From a virus, in the IMG/VR virus record IMGVR_UViG_3300025168_000728, positions 1 to 22,590 of that record: a stretch of DNA of 22,590 nt; one strand, given 5' to 3'. Made by a program: the position numbers and the translations under genes. Shown one piece after another: positions 15,405 through 21,692 of this stretch. The notes below the pieces were generated by a model, which was given only the letters and a program-made list of their open reading frames with translations, was not told the DNA's origin and ran no database searches. Position 1 is the first letter of the stretch, and each line of letters begins with the position of its first letter.

Positions 15405-15974
15405 ATTATCCTCGTCAGCAATACTGCACATAGCACCGGCACGTCCTCTTTCGACGATAGCGATGTGGTTAGCACGTATGTTACGCTGGTAAATTACAGA
15501 GTCTTCGCCTTCAACATCTACGACTTCTAAGTCGCAAGTGTAACCAGCAGAGAGTTCCTTGGTGCCATCTTCAATAAGGTCGATAGCGTCTTGTCGAGCA
15601 ATCACCAATGTACCGGTGAGTGTGTCTTCGTCACGAGTAGGCATTCCTTCCAGTACACCAACCTGTAGCTCCTGAGAGTTCTCAGAGGTTACTGATAAGG
15701 GAAGTCCTTGCTCGGTCTTAGGGTGTCCTATAGTTACAGGGACGGACCGAAATGAAGACAAAGAAGCTGCGTCAAATACGTCAGCCTCATCTCTCATAAC
15801 GGATACTACTTTATCGGAAGCTACATCTTGCAAGCCAAGCTGACCTGCAGTGTAGCTCTGAACACCTGTACGCGCGAAGGCGCAAGGTACAATCATTTGA
15901 CCGGAGTCAGTTAGCTGTCGTGCGGAAGGTACGTTAATACGATCTTCAAAGCTAACATTATTCATTATTGTCAT
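14742..15974 (-). CDS. DUF2213 prohead protease-like / scaffold fusion
   Basis: This 410-aa protein has two parts. Residues 1-185 match DUF2213: VTIGHPKTEQG with H84, LSAGY with S142, and RANHIAIVERGRAGAMCSI with H170. The LSAGY text parallels LSIGF in S78 prohead proteases, so H84 and S142 are candidate catalytic residues; this is an inference. Residues 191-290 are an extreme acidic, Val/Glu/Ala-rich stretch. A helical coiled-coil-like region then follows (LATVTASVATLNDELSEAAA), and the tail is basic (RARATDRFKR), as in scaffold proteins that bind capsid subunits. The start overlaps the portal stop by four bases (ATGA). M191 has its own Shine-Dalgarno, so a separate scaffold product may be made. 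Confidence 0.8.
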   Translation of the reverse strand: MTIMNNVSFEDRINVPSARQLTDSGQMIVPCAFARTGVQSYTAGQLGLQDVASDKVVSVMRDEADVFDAASLSSFRSVPVTIGHPKTEQGLPLSVTSENSQELQVGVLEGMPTRDEDTLTGTLVIARQDAIDLIEDGTKELSAGYTCDLEVVDVEGEDSVIYQRNIRANHIAIVERGRAGAMCSIADEDNMDTQNETPEVIADEVEVAVEAVESEVVLSDVEAVVPSDVVEDEASDSVDAVEAEVEVAVVDEEVAVEEVAVEVADEVVAVINLEDELATVTASVATLNDELSEAAAKIATLQDELNASVEERVNVILIAKDLTDISDFSSKSISEIKTEVVANLLPKLVLSDRSEAYVSARFDILSEDAEIGETPMGRLLSDNATAVHKVAQPSTAVADARARATDRFKR

Positions 15975-17287
15975 TTCTTAGCTCCTACTGGTGCGGCTGG
16001 AGCTGGGTTAGGATTCTCACCGACTGTTGCCGACTCGGATACCATTCCAGATTCCTTGGCTTCTTCCAGTGCAGACTCACGAGAGATGATCCCGGAGTCA
16101 GCGAACATCTGGAGCCACGCTGCTTGTGTGTTTAATCGGTCCTGCTTCTGTGCTGCAGACTCAGGGAAGATACAGTTCCACTCGTAAGTGAACTCTGGTA
16201 TCCCTGCGTCAGCTTGTAGCAAACGATCTACTACGTCCAGTCGCGGAACGAATATGTCTTTCTGTAGTCCCATAAGGAATTCAACGTAGTTAATGAGGTC
16301 AGACTCACCTGTAGCATTCATGCCGTCAGGGGATGCGCTCAGGAAACGAGTGGCAGGTATGCCAACGGATGCTGATACTATCTTTAAGTATTCCCAGATC
16401 AAGTCCTTAACACCGGACAGTTGAATCTTCTTTTGCTCATACATCTCGGTGCTGTCCAGAATGGATACGCCGAATACTGATTTGATATCCTTCCAAGAGG
16501 AGAAGCGATCTAACATAGCGTTAGTTCCCATATCACTCTGCAGGATCTGAGCCAGACCTTCCACTGAGATAATGTCAGTGTTGGCTTCCTGTACCATCTG
16601 TGCGGCTGCACTTGAGGTAGCGTGGAAGTTATCTATCTGGTTCATAAGAGGTATCAACACACTGTCTGAGTACCACAGGTTACGCTGGCGTTCGTACACG
16701 GGAAGCTCTGTTCCCTCGAAACGAATGATGCGGTCTTTGTGGATACGGACTGGTGAGTTAACAAACTGGTAGTGAGTAGGCATACCGAAGGTAGGAGACA
16801 AAGGCTCCTGATCAATAACACCAATCACTGTTACTCGTGTGCGGTCTACTACGTTGAAAGAACGGATACAGCCGGGGCCGACCTTCTTCCAGTTAATAGG
16901 CTTGTCTACGTTACGACCATCGGCTATGTCCATGATGACAAAGCTGGTGCCGTACAGTCGTGCCCACTGATATGCTTCCCTAAAGATCTTAGCTATGTTC
17001 CAGAAGGAATCAGCCTCTTGTGCTTCAGGTGTGGATAGCTTACGCCACTCACGGGTCATGTCTTGTGGTACGATCTTGCAGACTTTCTGGCTTACCCAAT
17101 CCTCACGGAAACGGGCAGACAGGTTGATATGATTTACATTGCGGTTACTGTGTAACCACTCATTGGACATAGACTTGTCTTTAGCTGTACCAAGTCCTGT
17201 TGCCAAGTTGATAAGACCATCAGCGATGGTAGAAGTCTGTCCGGGTTCGTCAGATATGACAATCCCTTTATCTTTCTCGTCAGCCAT
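15971..17287 (-). CDS. Portal protein, DUF1073 family
   Basis: This 438-aa protein fits DUF1073 portals. An N-terminal helical stretch (residues 40-115: VSQKVCKIVPQDMTREWRKL, then FREAYQWARLYGTSFVIMDI) is followed by beta-rich text. The family signature SASPDGMNATGESDLINYVE lies at residues 317-336. Near the end is FTYEWNCIFPESAAQKQDRLN and a Pro/Ala-rich tail. AAGGAGG lies before the start at 17287. Its stop overlaps the next gene by four bases. Twelve copies are expected at the capsid vertex as the DNA channel. The size is usual for the family. Confidence 0.9.
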   Translation of the reverse strand: MADEKDKGIVISDEPGQTSTIADGLINLATGLGTAKDKSMSNEWLHSNRNVNHINLSARFREDWVSQKVCKIVPQDMTREWRKLSTPEAQEADSFWNIAKIFREAYQWARLYGTSFVIMDIADGRNVDKPINWKKVGPGCIRSFNVVDRTRVTVIGVIDQEPLSPTFGMPTHYQFVNSPVRIHKDRIIRFEGTELPVYERQRNLWYSDSVLIPLMNQIDNFHATSSAAAQMVQEANTDIISVEGLAQILQSDMGTNAMLDRFSSWKDIKSVFGVSILDSTEMYEQKKIQLSGVKDLIWEYLKIVSASVGIPATRFLSASPDGMNATGESDLINYVEFLMGLQKDIFVPRLDVVDRLLQADAGIPEFTYEWNCIFPESAAQKQDRLNTQAAWLQMFADSGIISRESALEEAKESGMVSESATVGENPNPAPAAPVGAKK

Positions 17288-17296
17288 GTGGCCTCC

Positions 17297-17482
17297 TTAT
17301 TTACGTTTGGAACTCCAACCGCTGGGCTTCTCTATGTAAGATCCGTCAGCAGTGGAGACTTCTAATGTAATGCCTCCGGTGTCGAGTAGCGTGATCTGTG
17401 CTACTACATTGCCGTTGGCGTCTTTTATTACGAATGAACTGTTCTCGGTGGAACGTCCATCTAGTCGAGTCTTGAGACCCAT
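17297..17482 (-). CDS. Small 61-aa protein between terminase and portal
   Basis: The family is not recognised. The protein has beta-strand-like repeats (SSFVIKDANGNVVAQITLLD and GITLEVSTADGSY) and a basic end (SGWSSKRK). AGGAG before the start at 17482 overlaps the large terminase stop, so translation is likely coupled to terminase. The gene ends nine bases before the portal start. The strong start signal and the tight fit support it as a gene. Confidence 0.65.
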   Translation of the reverse strand: MGLKTRLDGRSTENSSFVIKDANGNVVAQITLLDTGGITLEVSTADGSYIEKPSGWSSKRK

Positions 17483-17491
17483 GATGTGCTC

Positions 17492-19060
17492 CTAACTCCA
17501 GTCAGCGTAAGACATCTTCTCGTTAGCGAAGGCTACGGCTACTGCATCTGATACGTTATCAGCGAAGTCATCGTGTCCTGTATTGTTGCCTAGGTCAGAT
17601 TGACCCGCGAGTTCTCGTCTCATGTACTGGTAATGTTCGTGGTTCTTAGGTAGGAGTATTCTTCCCGCCTTAAAGTAAGGTATGGCATTCATGAACCGAC
17701 TAAACTTGTCGTTGTTCGAGGTACCATCGCGTGGGACTGGTCGTACCAGTACAGTTCCATCCTTCAAGAACTGTTGGTTAAGAAATAGTCCACTGGACTT
17801 GTCTTCAATGTAGAACCCACGAGGTTTCATCGCAGGCTTGTGTATGTTGAACGTGTTGTGCTTACGCCAGAAGGCACGCATAGCTTCAATCAGCTCTGGT
17901 ACTTCCCACTTGTCGATTATGGTATCAATTACTATCAACTCATTCTTACGAGTCACACCCCAGAATACCGCACAAGACGGGTCGGAGTATGACTGCGTAG
18001 TCGCAGCGGTATCAGCTGTGAGGAACGTGTAAGCAATGTTCTGGTCTTCGAGGTTAGCATAGAATCCTATGTCCTCGTAGCCCAGTGCTGAGTTCCCTTT
18101 GCCGATTGGCTCTCCCATGTACTGAGAGTAAAATGTGTATGCGTCTTTGTCCCTCAACCCTTTCAAGGTCTTGGTGGTCTTACGCACAGACCAAAAGGAT
18201 GAATCACCCTCTTCGTCGTATTCTTCATCTGCACGGTCAAGGTTGTAGAGGATTGGCTTAACGTGTGTATAGCCGTGCTTCTCTATCAATGCCGAGTACC
18301 ACTCTGCAGATCCGGTCTCTTTACGTATGAGGCCGGGGATGTTTAACCAATCGTATACATCACTGCTGCCGCCCGTCATAAGGAAACCACAAAGGTCGTC
18401 GTTATGTAGACGCTGCATGATGATAGCGAGAGGTGTTGTCTCCGTAGCCAGTCGGCTTAGGAGTGTGTTACTGAATCTGTTATTAACTTTGTTACGCTCT
18501 GTTGGTGAACTAGCGTCGTCTGGCTTGATCACATCGTCGATGCACATCATTCCAGCGAAACCCTCTACCAACGCCCCGCAACCTTTACCTGTCATCTTGC
18601 CTGATGTGGGGATCGCGTGGATCACACCTGCGCTCATTGTACCGAGTCGCTCGATAGACTTCTTGTTCATGTCTATGATTACATCAGGGAATACTTTTTG
18701 GAAGTCTGGATCGGACATGATGGTCCTGATATATCCAGAGCACTCCGCGAGTACGTCAGAGTTAAACCCGGTAAGGATCGTCTGGCCGCAAGGGTTACGT
18801 ACCCAAGCGAACAGCGGCAGGAATATCGACACGATTAGTGTCTTACCTGCACGGGGTGGGATGTTCATTATCATCCGGTTAGATTCTAAATCAATCAGCC
18901 GTTGTATAGCTTCAAAGAGAACTACGTAGTAGTCAACGTGGAGCATACTCTGGCCTGTCATAATCTTAAAACAAAACTTACTGAACTCCTCAAAGTCTCC
19001 AGTGAGGTAATCCCTCAGAGCGTCAGTCTCATGAGTTTCTAGCGAACTAATATAACTCAT
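17492..19060 (-). CDS. Terminase large subunit
   Basis: This 522-aa protein is the packaging motor. Walker A is PPRAGKT (68-74), Walker B is MMCIDD (171-176), and the coupling region has IIMQRLHNDDL (213-223). The C-terminal RNase-H-like nuclease has D350 (FLTADTAAT), E419/D420 (YIEDKSSG) and D497/D498 (GHDDFADNVSDAVAVAF). I chose ATG at 19060 because AAGGAG sits seven bases before it. An upstream in-frame ATG at 19201 would add 47 unlike residues and overlap the preceding gene by 128 bases. The small terminase is five genes away rather than adjacent. Confidence 0.93.
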   Translation of the reverse strand: MSYISSLETHETDALRDYLTGDFEEFSKFCFKIMTGQSMLHVDYYVVLFEAIQRLIDLESNRMIMNIPPRAGKTLIVSIFLPLFAWVRNPCGQTILTGFNSDVLAECSGYIRTIMSDPDFQKVFPDVIIDMNKKSIERLGTMSAGVIHAIPTSGKMTGKGCGALVEGFAGMMCIDDVIKPDDASSPTERNKVNNRFSNTLLSRLATETTPLAIIMQRLHNDDLCGFLMTGGSSDVYDWLNIPGLIRKETGSAEWYSALIEKHGYTHVKPILYNLDRADEEYDEEGDSSFWSVRKTTKTLKGLRDKDAYTFYSQYMGEPIGKGNSALGYEDIGFYANLEDQNIAYTFLTADTAATTQSYSDPSCAVFWGVTRKNELIVIDTIIDKWEVPELIEAMRAFWRKHNTFNIHKPAMKPRGFYIEDKSSGLFLNQQFLKDGTVLVRPVPRDGTSNNDKFSRFMNAIPYFKAGRILLPKNHEHYQYMRRELAGQSDLGNNTGHDDFADNVSDAVAVAFANEKMSYADWS

Positions 19061-19073
19061 AAGGTGCTCCTTA

Positions 19074-19409
19074 TTAAGTGATAGGGAGTAACTCTCCCTT
19101 TTTGTTAAAGTACGCGCTCTTAATGAGCCGCACAACATGTTCTTGTAGGTACGCATCGGCTTCATGATCTTCGGCGGTAGTATCCACACCGTGGTGATCA
19201 TTGACTTGACGGGCTACGTGGTGAGCCTCGTGCCATACTGTGTCCTCTTGGTACTGGTCTTGTAGCAATACCCACCAAGCACCTTTGTGCCTAAGCGTGT
19301 AGCCGTAAGCCTCAGCTTTGTCGCAGTGGTGTTCTTTCCACGCTTCATCACTTGTGCCTACCATCAACGTAACCCCGAAAGGCTCGATGGTCATCTTCTT
19401 GGTTTTCAT
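19074..19409 (-). CDS. Putative zinc metallopeptidase, HExxH
   Basis: This 111-aa protein contains HEAHH (60-64), the HExxH zinc-binding motif, then HHGVD and a C-terminal DHEADAYLQEHVV (81-93), where E83 is a candidate third ligand. The 'VWHEAHH... AYLQEHVV' arrangement is like small phage zincin-type proteins related to ImmA/IrrE peptidases. The protein has no signal peptide or membrane segment. CAGG before the start at 19409 is a weak Shine-Dalgarno. It ends just before the terminase start and its end overlaps the terminase Shine-Dalgarno region. A role in capsid maturation is possible but unproven, since a separate protease-like protein is present. The substrate is unknown. Confidence 0.65.
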   Translation of the reverse strand: MKTKKMTIEPFGVTLMVGTSDEAWKEHHCDKAEAYGYTLRHKGAWWVLLQDQYQEDTVWHEAHHVARQVNDHHGVDTTAEDHEADAYLQEHVVRLIKSAYFNKKGELLPIT

Positions 19410-19446
19410 AAGTAACCTGCTACTGCGGTTAGTGGTGAATGAGGTG

Positions 19447-19482
19447 CCCGTACCCCTGTGAAATCTAGGGCCGGGACTTTTT
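19447..19482 (+). other. Terminator-like hairpin, plus-strand orientation
   Basis: On the plus strand, CCCG + CCCT pair with AGGG + CGGG (two four-pair stems with a small bulge, nine-base loop), followed by AC and five Ts. It lies just after the stop of the LamG-like gene. The T-run is on the strand opposite to all genes, so it would stop antisense transcription; on the sense RNA it is just a hairpin. This is a weak call. Confidence 0.35.
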
Positions 19483-19484
19483 GT

Positions 19485-20438
19485 TTACTCAGCTATAACT
19501 GGAACGTCAGCGAAATCATTTGATGCGCCGCCAACCAGTGCTCCACCTGTTACATTTCCTTTGTCATCAACGACAGCAGGGAACGTGTCTTCACCCAAGC
19601 GAAAGTAGCTTGTGAGGTCAGGGTAGTACTCGTGTGTAGTAAAATCTTCACCAGTCTGGAAGAACTCAGTTACCTGAGGACCAACAAGTACTGTGTCGGA
19701 TACTACCATGTTGTTTACGCCGCCATCCCAATTGATGATTGCTCCAGCGCCTTTACCTACGTTGAGGCTGGCTGCTGGGGAGTTACCTGCAATCACTGTA
19801 GAGTTGACTGCCAAGTTAGCTCGCATAGCGAACGATCCAGTTACAGGGCTACCCAAGTAGTACTTGAGGCGTGCTGTGGCTGCTTCGTAGGTGAACAGGA
19901 TACGGTCGAACTCGCCCGGAGCGTACCATGTGTTAGCACCGTGCTGATAGCCGTTGTCGTTACTGGTGACATACATGCCCCAGTTAGAACCGCCACGACG
20001 TAAAGTGATGTGGTTGCCACCTGATGAAAACAGTGACATCCATAGGGCATCGCTAGCGTGCTCGATACCAAGCAGTGTGATTCCTACAGACCAATCTTTA
20101 GTCCAGTCCAAGGCATCCTCTGATCCGTTAGTACGGGTAGGGAGTTCAATGTAATCGTTAGCACCGTCAAGCTCAATGAACTTAGGTGACTGGTTAGCCG
20201 CACCTGCCAGTTCTGTGATGTTAACGAAGTCAAGAAGATCAAAATCATAAACCATGATTCCTTGACCAAGCATAAGAACTGCGTTTACCATACCGGGAGT
20301 AGGTATATAATCCCCGGCGGTTACTGAAGCAAGAGCCTCGTCTTTTGATTTGAAGAAACGAGAGAAGCTATTAAACTCAGCTCCTGCGCCTCTCAAAGAA
20401 AGGGTATCTACACCCAAACTCTTAATAATGTGTGTCAT
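19485..20438 (-). CDS. LamG/concanavalin-A-like virion protein, putative
   Basis: This 317-aa protein has an N-terminal helical part (residues 15-80), then a LamG/lectin-like beta-sandwich at 86-255. That region opens with FIELDGANDYIELP, continues through WSVGITLLG, ITLRRGGSNWGMYV, DRILFTYEAATARLKYYL and ends with NNMVVSDTVLVG. A short C-terminal section (SYFRLGED, then VVDDKGNVTG) fits typical text after such domains. AGGAG lies before the start at 20438. It sits in an unusual place between the two terminase genes. A carbohydrate-binding decoration or head fibre is the likely role; binding residues were not identified. Confidence 0.65.
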   Translation of the reverse strand: MTHIIKSLGVDTLSLRGAGAEFNSFSRFFKSKDEALASVTAGDYIPTPGMVNAVLMLGQGIMVYDFDLLDFVNITELAGAANQSPKFIELDGANDYIELPTRTNGSEDALDWTKDWSVGITLLGIEHASDALWMSLFSSGGNHITLRRGGSNWGMYVTSNDNGYQHGANTWYAPGEFDRILFTYEAATARLKYYLGSPVTGSFAMRANLAVNSTVIAGNSPAASLNVGKGAGAIINWDGGVNNMVVSDTVLVGPQVTEFFQTGEDFTTHEYYPDLTSYFRLGEDTFPAVVDDKGNVTGGALVGGASNDFADVPVIAE

Positions 20439-20439
20439 T

Positions 20440-20631
20440 TTATTCTTCTCCTACTTCAAAGTTAACTACGTATAGGTGACCAGATGCCATTGATGCCAAA
20501 AGCGCATATTCAATACCGCTAGCGTCTTTACTTTCTGAATCCAAAAAAGCACTAACTGCGTCTGTAAGCTCATCTGCTGAAGCTCCTGAGGTAAACATAG
20601 CGTCACTAAGTACACTCTTTAAAGCACTCAC
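20440..20631 (-). CDS. Hypothetical 63-aa acidic protein
   Basis: The family is not recognised. The protein has one acidic helix-like region (SADELTDAVSAFLDSESKDA) and a beta-like end (GHLYVVNFEVGEE). Its start at 20631 overlaps the preceding stop by four bases (ATGA), and the LamG-like gene starts two bases after its stop. This tight coupling implies that it works with the neighbouring 110-aa and LamG-like proteins, perhaps as a virion or chaperone component. Confidence 0.6.
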   Translation of the reverse strand: MSALKSVLSDAMFTSGASADELTDAVSAFLDSESKDASGIEYALLASMASGHLYVVNFEVGEE

Positions 20632-20960
20632 TTGAATACTCCAGATGACTCTAATACTATGTTAGTTGTTGCTGATATTCCGGTTACCTTAACTGTGACT
20701 GGTTGTCCCTTACCTATGGTGGCACTTTGTATAAAATCTGATGTAAAAGTGGCTCCGGGTATAGTAACTAGTCCAGAAGATCTACTGCCGTCACGCAATC
20801 GGGTCTCAGTCTGAAGCTCAACTGTGGCTCCACCGAAAACTCCTAGGCAAGCAACGGTTTCAACACCAGACGTTGATGAACTTACTATTAGTTCACTCTT
20901 GTCCGAGGTTGATTCAGATCCATCAGCGTAGAACTCGCCTCTATCTCCTAATACTGCCAT
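20628..20960 (-). CDS. Hypothetical 110-aa beta-rich protein
   Basis: The family is not recognised. The sequence is mostly short beta-like stretches (SELIVSSSTSGVETVACLGV, GATVELQTETRL, PVTVKVTGISATTNIVLES) with few helices, which suits a small virion protein. AAGGATAATAAC precedes the start at 20960, the same initiation form used elsewhere here. It follows the small terminase by ten bases and overlaps the next gene by four. Confidence 0.6.
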   Translation of the reverse strand: MAVLGDRGEFYADGSESTSDKSELIVSSSTSGVETVACLGVFGGATVELQTETRLRDGSRSSGLVTIPGATFTSDFIQSATIGKGQPVTVKVTGISATTNIVLESSGVFK

Positions 20961-20970
20961 GTTATTATCC

Positions 20971-21420
20971 TTATGAATCTAAGAAGCCAGCGAGGATCTC
21001 TCGTGCGTCTTCTTTGCTTGCCAGTATAACTGCTGATTTATCTGACATGTTGATGCCCTTACCTTCTGATATCAGGCGGCTAATTTCTCTGGATAGCTCG
21101 ATAGCCATCTTGGGGTCTTGCATGTGTTCTACTACCTCGCCCGTAATCGGGTCCGTAATAGATCCACCAAAAGCCTGTTCCTGCATCTCAGCCATTTTGA
21201 GTATTCTTTCGGCTATGTGCAGTCCTGACTCTTGCATTTCTATTGCCAGTAACTCATGGTATCTGGCTCTTATATCTGGGTTGGCTTGAACCTCGGCTCT
21301 TAGTGCCATAGCGTTCATACCAACTTGGTCAAAGCGGCTTGCTTTAGATAGGTTGCCTCTGGTGGCTAGCATAGCTTGCGCGATGATCTCGTGTTTGCTG
21401 CTTACTATTAAGTCACTCAT
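20971..21420 (-). CDS. Terminase small subunit
   Basis: This 149-aa protein has an N-terminal helix-turn-helix-like part (residues 8-50: EIIAQAMLATRGNLSKASRF and following helices). The central helices (YHELLAIEMQESGLHIAERI and following) are typical of the oligomerisation core, and DPKMAIELSREISRLISEGK closes it. I chose ATG at 21420 because CAAGGAG stands nine bases before it. An upstream ATG at 21462 would add 14 unlike residues and include that Shine-Dalgarno. The protein should recognise the packaging site, probably in the structured gap just upstream, and load the large terminase. Confidence 0.75.
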   Translation of the reverse strand: MSDLIVSSKHEIIAQAMLATRGNLSKASRFDQVGMNAMALRAEVQANPDIRARYHELLAIEMQESGLHIAERILKMAEMQEQAFGGSITDPITGEVVEHMQDPKMAIELSREISRLISEGKGINMSDKSAVILASKEDAREILAGFLDS

Positions 21421-21437
21421 AGGTTCTCCTTGAAAGA

Positions 21438-21467
21438 CCTTAAATAAAAACCCTCTAAACAAAAACC
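21438..21467 (-). repeat. Two 15-base tandem repeats in the terminase leader
   Basis: The minus strand reads GGTTTTTGTTTAGAG then GGTTTTTATTTAAGG, which match at 12 of 15 positions. They sit just upstream of the small terminase Shine-Dalgarno, next to the palindrome CCTTTAAAGG (21466-21475). Confidence 0.55.
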
Positions 21468-21531
21468 TTTAAAGGAAAACTAAAAAGCCCCCCTTACCCC
21501 CCGTGAGGAATAAGTGAAGCTAAGTGTAGGT

Positions 21532-21552
21532 CCGACCCCATTACAGGGTCGG
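21532..21552 (-). other. Seven-pair hairpin in the gap
   Basis: CCGACCC and GGGTCGG pair perfectly across a seven-base loop, and a wobble pair at 21531/21553 could extend it. No T-run follows on the minus strand. It may be a terminase recognition or RNA element. Confidence 0.65.
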
Positions 21553-21607
21553 GTTATGGATCGAGTGCCTTGCTCACTTTCCGAGAGTTCAGCCGGTCGC
21601 CCAAGGT

Positions 21608-21660
21608 AAAAAGGGGGAGACCACAACTGATTCTCCATTAGTGTAGACCTCAGCGTGGTC
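21608..21660 (-). terminator. Candidate terminator after the RNA polymerase gene
   Basis: On the minus strand GGAGA (21636-21632) pairs with TCTCC (21620-21616), then CCC and five Ts (21612-21608). An outer pairing GACCAC (21660-21655) with GTGGTC (21624-21619) shares bases with the inner stem, so the two exclude one another, as in attenuators. The outer stem could be lengthened by CTGA/TCAG. Read-through from the polymerase gene is the likely target. Confidence 0.5.
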
Positions 21661-21692
21661 TAAAATAATAAACCCCTTAAATATCAAGAGGT

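Larger units (their letters stand above)
21421..21692. other. Structured non-coding gap between RNA polymerase and small terminase
   Basis: This 272-base stretch is the longest gap in the window and has no convincing gene. It holds a terminator-like hairpin (21608-21660), a strong hairpin (21532-21552), two G6 runs on the minus strand (near 21484-21502), and an AT-rich leader with two 15-base tandem repeats. Its place upstream of the small terminase suits a packaging (cos/pac) or late-promoter region. No tRNA was recognised. Confidence 0.7.

Noticed and set aside
14935-15492. A 185-codon Ser/Thr-rich plus-strand frame
   Set aside because: It mirrors the repetitive acidic Val/Glu/Ala stretch of the DUF2213 fusion. 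The low complexity is explained by the minus-strand gene.
18327-18929. A 200-codon plus-strand frame
   Set aside because: It is antisense to the large terminase, whose Walker and nuclease motifs are intact. No protein family was recognised.
19061-19201. Upstream start for the large terminase (extra 47 residues)
   Set aside because: It overlaps the HExxH gene by 128 bases, the added residues do not look like a terminase, and ATG at 19060 has an ideal AAGGAG.
21421-21462. Upstream start for the small terminase (extra 14 residues)
   Set aside because: ATG at 21420 has AAGGAG at good spacing, and the extension translates through that Shine-Dalgarno.
21484-21502. G-quadruplex from two G6 runs on the minus strand
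   Set aside because: Only two long G-runs are close together, so a four-strand fold within one molecule would need very short or absent loops.
21541-21610. Possible tRNA in the gap before the small terminase
   Set aside because: Some short stems and a GAGTTC-like stretch were seen, but no cloverleaf with acceptor, anticodon and T arms could be built on either strand.
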